Assembly (NCBI RefSeq): GCF_039523035.1
Contig: NZ_BAAAEN010000004.1
Coordinates: forward strand, 186,001 to 250,000
DNA length: 64,000 bases
Reading direction: 5' to 3'
Source of the DNA: Pigmentiphaga daeguensis
GTDB lineage: Bacteria; Pseudomonadota; Gammaproteobacteria; Burkholderiales; Burkholderiaceae_B
Each line of letters begins with the position of its first letter. Positions within the stretch are counted from its first letter, which is position 1. The notes below the pieces were generated by a model that made no database searches, was not told the DNA's origin, and worked only from the letters and a program-made list of their open reading frames with translations. Of this stretch, positions 58,196 to 64,000 are shown piece by piece. Made by a program: the position numbers and the translations under genes.

Positions 58196-59506
58196 TTACA
58201 TCACGCCCGCGCCGTGGCGAGCGACCGTCGTCGCGCCGCCCAGCTCGGCACGGACGGGCGTCGAGATGTGCAGCGGCGAGGTCTTGGCCATCGCGGGCTT
58301 GGCTTCGGCCGCGCGGCCGCCCAGGTTCTGGGCGATGGTGGCGGCCACCAGGGCATCGGCATCCTCGCGGGCGTGGTCCATGACCGTGGTCGAGTAGGCG
58401 GGCTCGGTGCGCGTCGCCTCGGCCAGCGCGGGGCCGTCGGTGGACGACACGTCCACCGAGACGTTCATGGACAAGCCCACGCGCAGCGGATGCGCCTCGA
58501 TTTCCTTGGGATCCAGGGCAATGCGCACCGGCACGCGCTGCACCACCTTGATCCAGTTGCCGGTGGCGTTCTGGGCAGGCAGCAGGGCGAACGCACTGCC
58601 GGTGCCGGCGCCCAGGCCGGCGACCTTGCCGTGGTATTCGACCTTCGAGCCGTAGACATCCGCCTCCAGCGTGACGGGCTGGCCGATGCGCATGCGGCCC
58701 AGTTGCACTTCCTTGAAGTTGGCATCCACCCACACCTGGTCCAACGGCACGATAGTCATCAGCGAGGCGCCGGGGGCCACGCGCTGCCCCACCTGCGCGC
58801 TGCGCTTGGCCACGTAGCCGGTCACGGGCGCGGGCAGCGTGGTGCGCGACAGGTTGATGTAGGCCTCGCGGACCTTGGCCGCGGCGCCCAGGACGTTGGG
58901 ATGCTGCTCGACGCTGGTGCCGTCGGTAAGCGCGGTATTGGTGGCGAGCTGCTCGCGCGCGGCCACCAGGGCCGCCTGCGCCGAGGCCAGCGCCGACTTG
59001 GCGTTGCTGACCGCGGTTTCGGCGTGCAGCAGTTCTTCGCCGCTGACCGCGCCGGACGAGGCGAGCTCCTGCCGGCGCTTGGCATCGTTCTGGGCCTTGG
59101 CAAGATCGGCTTTCGCGCGCTCGATGTCGGCCTGGCGCACCGCGATGTTGGCGGTCAGCGCGCCGTTGTTGGCGTACAGCGTGCGCACCTGGCGCACGGT
59201 CTGGGCCAGCGCGGCCTGGGCCTGGTCCAGCGCCACCTGTGCGTCGGCCTTGTCCAGCAGGATCAGCGGATCGCCGGACTTCACGTAGTCGGTGTCATCG
59301 GCCTGGATGGCGACGACCGTGCTGGCGATCTGGGGCGTGATCTGCACCAGGTTGCCCTGCACGTAGGCGTCGTCGGTGCCTTCGTAATGGCGGGCCACCA
59401 GCGCCCACCAGGCGCCGTAGGCGACGGCGGCCACGGCGAACACGCCTGCGGCGCCCAGCAGCAGTTTCTTGCGGGGGTTCTTGGAAGCTTGTTGTGCGGT
59501 TTCCAT
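58196..59506 (-). CDS. emrA: EmrA-type HlyD-family efflux adaptor
   Basis: A 436-residue membrane-fusion protein with one N-terminal helix (about 13-36, LLLGAAGVFAVAAVAYGAWW), a lipoyl part (TDDAYVQGNLVQITPQIAS), a long coiled-coil hairpin (about 85-215), then PVTGYVAKRSAQVGQRVAPG and a beta-barrel end. This is the EmrA architecture. A C-terminal extension of about 60 residues beyond the usual end (with TEPAYSTTVMDHAREDADAL) is seen. It links the inner-membrane pump with the outer-membrane channel encoded just upstream. Confidence 0.94.
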   Translation of the reverse strand: METAQQASKNPRKKLLLGAAGVFAVAAVAYGAWWALVARHYEGTDDAYVQGNLVQITPQIASTVVAIQADDTDYVKSGDPLILLDKADAQVALDQAQAALAQTVRQVRTLYANNGALTANIAVRQADIERAKADLAKAQNDAKRRQELASSGAVSGEELLHAETAVSNAKSALASAQAALVAAREQLATNTALTDGTSVEQHPNVLGAAAKVREAYINLSRTTLPAPVTGYVAKRSAQVGQRVAPGASLMTIVPLDQVWVDANFKEVQLGRMRIGQPVTLEADVYGSKVEYHGKVAGLGAGTGSAFALLPAQNATGNWIKVVQRVPVRIALDPKEIEAHPLRVGLSMNVSVDVSSTDGPALAEATRTEPAYSTTVMDHAREDADALVAATIAQNLGGRAAEAKPAMAKTSPLHISTPVRAELGGATTVARHGAGVM

Positions 59507-59563
59507 CTCTTTTTCCCTTGCGCCGCGCTGCGCGCGGCATGAACAGGTGTTCGACTCGTTCGG

Positions 59564-60988
59564 CTAGCGCGCGGCGGCGACCGGCTCGGCCGGGCCGGCG
59601 GGCAGTTCCGCGCCGCCGCCCAGCGCCTTGGCCAGCGCGACGTCCAGCGTCAGAGCGCGGGCCTTCAGATCGGTATCCAGCCGGGTCTGCGTCAGCACCG
59701 CGCTCTGCGCGGTCAGCACGCTCAGGTAGTTGCCCAGGCCGGCGCGATAGCGCTTGACCGCCAGCTCGTAGGCCTGCTCGATGGCCTCGCGGGCCTTGCG
59801 CTGCTCGCCGCTCTCGCGGTCCAGCGCGCGGATCGACGCCAGCGTGTCGGCCACTTCGTTGACGGCATGCAGCACGGTCTGGTTGTAGGACGCGATGGCC
59901 AGATCGGTGTCCGCCGCCCGGCCCTTCAGGTTGGCATTGAGCCGCCCGCCCTCGAAGATCGGCAGGGTGATGGCCGGGCCGACGCCGATGATCTGGCTGC
60001 CGGACTTGAACAGATTGGACAGCCCCAGTGCCGACGTGCCGACGAAGCCGGCCAGGTTGACGTCGGGATAGAACATGGCCTTGGCCGCGTCGACGTTGCG
60101 CTGGGCGGACTCGACCCGCCACCGGGCAGCGACGATGTCGGCGCGCCGGCCCAGCAGCGACAGCGGTATGCTGGCCGGCACCTCGGTGCCGGGCGACACC
60201 AGCGGCACCGGCCGGATGGCCGCGCCGCGCTCCGGGCCGGCCCCCGCCAGCGCGGCCAGTTCGTTGCGCTGCAGGGCGATGCTCTCGTCGACCTGCGCCA
60301 GTTGCGTACGGGCTTCGGCCAGCGCCGAGTCGGCCTGCTTGACCTCCACCTGCGTATCCAGCCCCGAGGCATAGCGCTGGCGGGTCAGGTCGGCCACGCC
60401 CTCGCGCTGCCCGATGGCGGCCAGGAGCACATCGCGCTGAGCGAACAGACGCTGCAGGTTGAAGTAGGCCGATCCCACCGCGCTGGCCAGGATGCCCACC
60501 GCCGCCTGGTTCTCCGCCTGCGCCGCCCGGCTTTCGGACACCGCGGCCTTCAGCAGCGAGCCGTTCTTGTTCCAGAAGTCCAGTTCATAACTCACGTTCA
60601 GCGCCAGCCGCGAATCGGTGCGCACGCCGCCGGCCAGCGGCGCCGGGATGGCGCCATGCTCGGTATAGCGCTGGCGGGTGGCGGTGAAGGTACCGTCGAC
60701 CTGGGGCAGGCCGTTCGCGCGGGCGTTGCCCACGGCTGCCTCGGCGCGCGCCAGGCGGGCCTGGGCGATGACGATGGACGGGCTGCCCGCGATGGCCTCA
60801 TCGACCAGGCCGTCCAGTTGCGCATCGCCGTAGCGATGCCACCACTGCTGCACAGGCCACCTGACGTCGGCCTGCGCCATGCCCAGCGTGGGCGCATCGA
60901 CCAGGCGGGCGTGCGAGGCGCCGTCCCGGTCCATGCCGGCGCACGCGGCCAGGGCGGCGACCAGGGGCACTAGCAAGATTTTTTTCAT
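59564..60988 (-). CDS. Outer-membrane efflux channel of the emr operon (NodT family)
   Basis: A 474-residue TolC-fold lipoprotein. The signal peptide ends with the lipobox LAAC (Cys about 16). Two TolC repeats are visible, the first with LNVSYELDFWNKNGSLLKAA and the second with GPAITLPIFEGGRLNANLKG. Unlike E. coli emrAB, which uses TolC, this operon carries its own channel. It is 57 nt upstream of emrA and 94 nt downstream of marR, with a MarR-like half-site in the latter gap. Confidence 0.93.
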   Translation of the reverse strand: MKKILLVPLVAALAACAGMDRDGASHARLVDAPTLGMAQADVRWPVQQWWHRYGDAQLDGLVDEAIAGSPSIVIAQARLARAEAAVGNARANGLPQVDGTFTATRQRYTEHGAIPAPLAGGVRTDSRLALNVSYELDFWNKNGSLLKAAVSESRAAQAENQAAVGILASAVGSAYFNLQRLFAQRDVLLAAIGQREGVADLTRQRYASGLDTQVEVKQADSALAEARTQLAQVDESIALQRNELAALAGAGPERGAAIRPVPLVSPGTEVPASIPLSLLGRRADIVAARWRVESAQRNVDAAKAMFYPDVNLAGFVGTSALGLSNLFKSGSQIIGVGPAITLPIFEGGRLNANLKGRAADTDLAIASYNQTVLHAVNEVADTLASIRALDRESGEQRKAREAIEQAYELAVKRYRAGLGNYLSVLTAQSAVLTQTRLDTDLKARALTLDVALAKALGGGAELPAGPAEPVAAAR

Positions 60989-61020
60989 GGAAGCTTACGA
61001 TCCGCTGAATTTAGTTGCCT

Positions 61021-61040
61021 TGCCTATTACTGCTTAGGCA
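61021..61040. promoter_or_regulatory. MarR-type site upstream of the channel gene
   Basis: TGCCTATTACTGCTTAGGCA contains the inverted TGCCTA/TAGGCA. TATTACTGCTTAGGCA is very similar to the arms of the repeat at the marR promoter. It probably lets the regulator act on a second, internal promoter. Confidence 0.6.
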
Positions 61041-61082
61041 GTCATAAAAACGAAACAAGGGCCGCGCCCCGATGGCCCGGCC

Positions 61083-61571
61083 TCAGCCGCGCTGGGCGCC
61101 GTTGGCCGCCATGCGGCGCAGCAAGGACTTCAATTGCTGGACTTCCTGTTCGGAAAAGTCGCGGGTGTGCAGATCGACCGCGTCGTGCAGGCGCTGCGGA
61201 ACCTGCTCGGTGGCGCGCACGCCCTCTTCCGTCAGCTCCAGCTTGATGACCCGGCGGTCTTCCGCGCTGCGCACCCGCCGTATCAATCCCTTGGATTCGA
61301 GGCGGTCGAGCATGCGCGTCATGGCGCCGGTGTCCGAACAGGCGCTGCGCGCGAGTTCGGCCGCCGTTTCCCCCCGCCCCATGGCGAGCAACATCAGCGG
61401 ACCCCATTGCATGGCCGTCAGGTCGAGCGCCGTCATTTCGGCATCGACGGCGCGCTGCAGCGACAAATGGGCCTGCTTGATCAGGTAGCCCACGCTTTCT
61501 TCCGGGTCGTAGCGCCGAATCAGGTCGGCCAGCTCCGGAGAAATGCGGGGGGACGAGGTGGAATCTGCCAT
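61083..61571 (-). CDS. MarR-family regulator of the emr operon
   Basis: A 162-residue winged-helix repressor. The MarR fold is complete: helix region MTALDLTAMQWGPLMLLAMG, recognition part ELARSACSDTGAMTRMLDRL, wing ESKGLIRRVRSAEDRRVIKL (the DxRxxxLxLT-type signature) and the C-terminal dimerisation helix. As in EmrR/MprA, it is expected to repress the adjacent efflux genes and be released by phenolic or lipophilic drugs. Its start at 61571 has no Shine-Dalgarno. A consensus promoter places transcription start at or near the A of the ATG, so a leaderless message is likely. Confidence 0.92.
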   Translation of the reverse strand: MADSTSSPRISPELADLIRRYDPEESVGYLIKQAHLSLQRAVDAEMTALDLTAMQWGPLMLLAMGRGETAAELARSACSDTGAMTRMLDRLESKGLIRRVRSAEDRRVIKLELTEEGVRATEQVPQRLHDAVDLHTRDFSEQEVQQLKSLLRRMAANGAQRG

Positions 61572-61577
61572 GCCGGC

Positions 61578-61616
61578 ATTATTGCTGCATAGGCAATGGT
61601 TGTCAATGCAGTAATA
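61578..61616 (-). promoter_or_regulatory. marR promoter within a MarR operator
   Basis: On the minus strand TTGACA (61606-61601) and AATAAT (61583-61578) are 17 nt apart. They lie within the inverted repeat TATTGCTGCATAGGCAA-tgg-TTGTCAATGCAGTAATA (61580-61616), whose arms match at 14 of 17 positions. Binding there would block the promoter. Confidence 0.8.
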
Positions 61617-61654
61617 GACCCACTTATAGTCCCTGCTGGCGACAGGGGCTTCAT

Positions 61655-61673
61655 GGCCGCGCCATGCGCGGCC
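61655..61673 (-). terminator. Hairpin after the DUF853 gene
   Basis: GGCCGCGC-CAT-GCGCGGCC: a perfect 8-bp GC-only stem, 4 nt beyond the DUF853 stop on the minus strand. No T-run follows, so it may be a weak terminator. Confidence 0.45.
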
Positions 61674-61677
61674 GGTA

Positions 61678-63198
61678 TCAGCGCCGCTTGCCCAGCAGCG
61701 AACCGAGCAGCCCGCGGGTCAGGTCGCGCGCGAGCTGGGTGCCCATCGAGCGCACGGCGCTGCGGGCGGCCGACTCCAGCACGCCTTCGCGGCGGCCGCC
61801 CCGGGGGCCGGTGGAACCGAACAGGATGTCGCGCAGGCCATCGGCCAGGCCGCCCTCGGACGCCGGCTGCTGGCCAGGCTGGGCCGGGGCCGCGGCGCCG
61901 CCCGAGGCGGCCGTGCCGCCCCCCGCGCGGGCAACCAGGATTTCATAGGCCGATTCCCGGTCGACGGCCTTTTCATAGATCCCCGCCACCAGCGACGACT
62001 GGCGCAGCGCCTGCCGCTCGGCGTCGGTGGCCGGGCCGATCCGGCTGCCCGGCGCGACCACGTAGGCGCGCTCGGTCGGTCCCGGCCGGCCCTTTTCGTC
62101 CAGCAGCGAGACCAGCGCCTCGCCCACGCCCAGCTCGGTGATGGCGGCGGCGATGTCCAGGCCCGGATTGGGCCGCATGGTGTCGGCCGCCGACTTCACC
62201 GCCTTCTGGTCGCGCGGCGTGAAGGCCCGCAGCGCGTGCTGCACGCGGTTGCCGAGCTGGCCCAGCACCGTCTCGGGGATGTCCAGCGGGTTCTGGGTGC
62301 AGAAATAGACGCCCACGGCCTTGGAACGGATCAGCCGGACCACCTGCTCGATCTTGTCCAGCAGCGCCTTGGGCGCGTCGTTGAACAACAGGTGCGCCTC
62401 GTCGAAGAAGAACACGAACTTCGGCTTGTCGGTGTCGCCGGCCTCGGGCAGGTGCTCGAACAGCGTGGACAGCATCCACAACAGGAAGGTCGCGTACAGC
62501 GTGGGCGACTGCATCAGCTTGTCGGCGGCCAGGATGTTGACCACGCCGCGCCCCTGGGCGTCCGTCTGCATCAGGTCGTCGATGTTCAGCATGGGTTCGC
62601 CGAAGAAGCGGTCGCCGCCCTGCGCCTCGAGCGCCAGCAGGCCGCGCTGGATCGCGCCCACCGAGGCGGCCGAGACGTTGCCGTAGCTGGTCTTGAACTG
62701 GGCGGCGTTGTCGCCCACGTACTGGAGCATCGCGCGCAGGTCCTTCAGGTCCAGCAGCAGCAGGCCGTTGTCGTCGGCGATGCGGAACACCATGGTCAGC
62801 ACGCCGGACTGGGTGTCGTTCAGGTTCAGCATGCGGCCCAGCAGCAGCGGCCCCATGTCGGACACCGTGGCCCGCACCGGATGCCCCTGCTCGCCGAAGA
62901 CGTCCCACAGCGTGGCCGGGCTCGCGCCCCAGGCCAGCTCGTCCAGCCCCAGCGACTTGAGCCGCTCCTGCAGCTTGGGCGTGGGCGCGCCGGCCTGGGA
63001 AATCCCGGTCAGGTCGCCCTTGACGTCGGCCATGAACACCGGCACGCCCTGGCGCGAGAAGGCTTCGGCCATGACCTGCAGGGTGACCGTCTTGCCGGTG
63101 CCGGTCGCGCCGGTGATGCAGCCGTGGCGGTTGGCCATGCCCGGCAGCAGGAAAAGCTCGGTTTTGGCGTTCTTGGCAAGGAGAATGGGAGCGGCCAT
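61678..63198 (-). CDS. DUF853 (YjgR-like) HerA-type ATPase
   Basis: A 506-residue P-loop ATPase related to HerA/FtsK-type helicases, of the YjgR (DUF853) family. Walker A is CITGATGTGKTVTLQ (about 27-41), Walker B is FVFFFDEAHLLF, and the conserved region KAVGVYFCTQNPLDIPETVL and AFTPRDQKAVKSAADT are typical of the family. A Gly/Ala-rich linker near 425-445 leads to a basic C-terminus ending GLLGSLLGKRR. The ATG at 63198 is chosen. Cellular role is not known; DNA-directed translocase is a guess from the fold. Confidence 0.9.
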   Translation of the reverse strand: MAAPILLAKNAKTELFLLPGMANRHGCITGATGTGKTVTLQVMAEAFSRQGVPVFMADVKGDLTGISQAGAPTPKLQERLKSLGLDELAWGASPATLWDVFGEQGHPVRATVSDMGPLLLGRMLNLNDTQSGVLTMVFRIADDNGLLLLDLKDLRAMLQYVGDNAAQFKTSYGNVSAASVGAIQRGLLALEAQGGDRFFGEPMLNIDDLMQTDAQGRGVVNILAADKLMQSPTLYATFLLWMLSTLFEHLPEAGDTDKPKFVFFFDEAHLLFNDAPKALLDKIEQVVRLIRSKAVGVYFCTQNPLDIPETVLGQLGNRVQHALRAFTPRDQKAVKSAADTMRPNPGLDIAAAITELGVGEALVSLLDEKGRPGPTERAYVVAPGSRIGPATDAERQALRQSSLVAGIYEKAVDRESAYEILVARAGGGTAASGGAAAPAQPGQQPASEGGLADGLRDILFGSTGPRGGRREGVLESAARSAVRSMGTQLARDLTRGLLGSLLGKRR

Positions 63199-63431
63199 GA
63201 TGGTTCCGTTGGTCAAACTGGGCGGCGGGGTTGCGGGGATTCTGTGCGCAAGGCCCCGCTCTTGTCAAAAGCCGCGCCGGGCCTGGCTCCGCGCCCCGGT
63301 TCGGGAGCTTTCGCAGGGCTGGGATGGTGCGCGGTCTGTGGTATTGGCAGCAAGTGGACCTTCCTCCGGGAGCCGCCACCTGCCGGTCAAGCTAAAATGC
63401 CCCTTTCATCGTTACGACACAAGCGATTTCC

Positions 63432-64000
63432 ATGGCCGGACATAGCAAATGGGCCAATATCCAGCACCGCAAAGGGCGCCAAGACGCCAAGCGCGGGAAG
63501 CTGTGGACCAAACTGATACGTGAAGTCACCGTGGCCGCCCGCGCCGGCGGCGCCGACCCCGACACCAACCCCCGCCTGCGCCTGGCGTGGGACAAGGCGA
63601 CCGACGCCAACATGCCCAAGGACACCATCCAGCGGGCCATCGCGCGCGGCGCCGGCGGAGCCGACGGCGACAACTACGAGGAAGTCCGCTACGAAGGCTA
63701 TGGCATCGGCGGAGCGGCCGTCATCGTCGACTGCATGACCGACAACCGCACGCGCACCGTGGCCGAGGTCCGCCACGCCTTCGCCAAGCACGGCGGCAAC
63801 CTGGGCCAGGAAGGCTCGGTCGCCTTCATGTTCAAGCACTGCGGCCAGTTCCTGTTCGCCCCCGGGACGCCCGAGGACAAGGTCATGGAACTGGCGCTGG
63901 ATGCCGGCGCCGAAGACGTCATCACCGACGACGAAGGCGTGATCGAGGTCATCTGTGCCCCCACCGACTACGTCGCCGTCAAGCAGGCCTTCGACGGCGC
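63432..64000 (+). CDS. yebC: YebC/PmpR-family regulator or translation factor (3' end outside the window)
   Basis: The first 189 codons of a YebC-family protein (usual length about 240). The start MAGHSKWANIQHRKGRQDAK is diagnostic, followed by LIREVTVAARAGGADPDTNP and the MTDNRTRTVAEVRHAFAKHG segment. Family members were first described as transcription regulators (PmpR) and more recently as ribosome-associated factors that help with difficult peptides. The gene runs off the right edge; only the C-terminal third is missing. In many genomes yebC precedes ruvC, but that cannot be checked here. Confidence 0.97.
   Translation, partial: MAGHSKWANIQHRKGRQDAKRGKLWTKLIREVTVAARAGGADPDTNPRLRLAWDKATDANMPKDTIQRAIARGAGGADGDNYEEVRYEGYGIGGAAVIVDCMTDNRTRTVAEVRHAFAKHGGNLGQEGSVAFMFKHCGQFLFAPGTPEDKVMELALDAGAEDVITDDEGVIEVICAPTDYVAVKQAFDG

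Noticed and set aside
1..64000. tRNA, rRNA or prophage genes
   Set aside because: Reading the intergenic gaps on both strands gave no cloverleaf with a conserved GTTCRA arm, no rRNA segment and no phage structural or integrase gene.

Overview
The window is about 64 kb of uniformly GC-rich, densely packed bacterial chromosome carrying almost only conserved core genes. The gene set points to a beta-proteobacterium of the order Burkholderiales, most likely an Alcaligenaceae member of the Bordetella/Achromobacter type. It includes a dapA-bamC pair, a HemJ-type protoporphyrinogen oxidase, a BPSS1780-type membrane protein, a second IF-1 gene, an H-NS protein of the BpH3 type, a ThrB-type homoserine kinase of the aminoglycoside-phosphotransferase fold, and a TrpRS with a C-terminal extension. 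The genus is inferred from gene content only. I saw no rRNA, tRNA, CRISPR array, transposase, phage gene or plasmid gene.

Layout, 1-17 kb: the 3' end of mutS with an overlapping secreted phosphoesterase-like gene; a SlyD-like FKBP; a JmjC ribosomal oxygenase; a two-component system followed by a secreted HbpS/GlcG-type protein; an ArsR regulator; a small Ala/Pro lipoprotein. A minus-strand run of housekeeping genes follows (MBL-fold hydrolase, bamC, dapA, M50 protease, yciO, trpS), then polA. 17-31 kb: LOG-family protein, homoserine kinase, membrane protein, cspA and infA paralog, uvrD, then leuS-lptE-holA-proA-hemJ-THUMP methyltransferase. 31-43 kb: an orphan 63-aa protein, a complete RND efflux operon (adaptor, pump, outer-membrane factor), a zinc peptidase, cyclopropane fatty acid synthase, yaeQ, an H-NS protein, a DUF486 membrane protein and an AcrR-type TetR regulator. 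43-64 kb: pepN-fbp; a putative catabolic island (glutamine-synthetase-like ligase, Rieske oxygenase, divergent GntR and MFS); an LpxO-like hydroxylase; quinone oxidoreductase; upp; AmiD-like amidase; a marR-omf-emrA-emrB efflux operon; a DUF853 ATPase; and the 5' part of yebC.

The most interesting points are regulatory and combinatorial. (i) A glutamine-synthetase-like ligase is paired with a Rieske oxygenase, under a GntR regulator whose TGGATCCA-like sites sit on both divergent promoters; this looks like an uncharacterised amine or aromatic catabolic unit. (ii) A secreted HbpS-like protein sits next to a sensor kinase and response regulator, which recalls HbpS-SenS-SenR of Streptomyces. (iii) Two near-perfect AcrR-type operators, one at the RND operon and one 4.4 kb away at the tetR gene, suggest a split efflux regulon. 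(iv) The marR gene appears to have a leaderless transcript whose promoter lies within an inverted repeat. (v) TrpRS is fused to a YegP-like double repeat. (vi) A family of roughly 160-bp GC-rich intergenic repeats occurs in five places, two of which bracket lptE.
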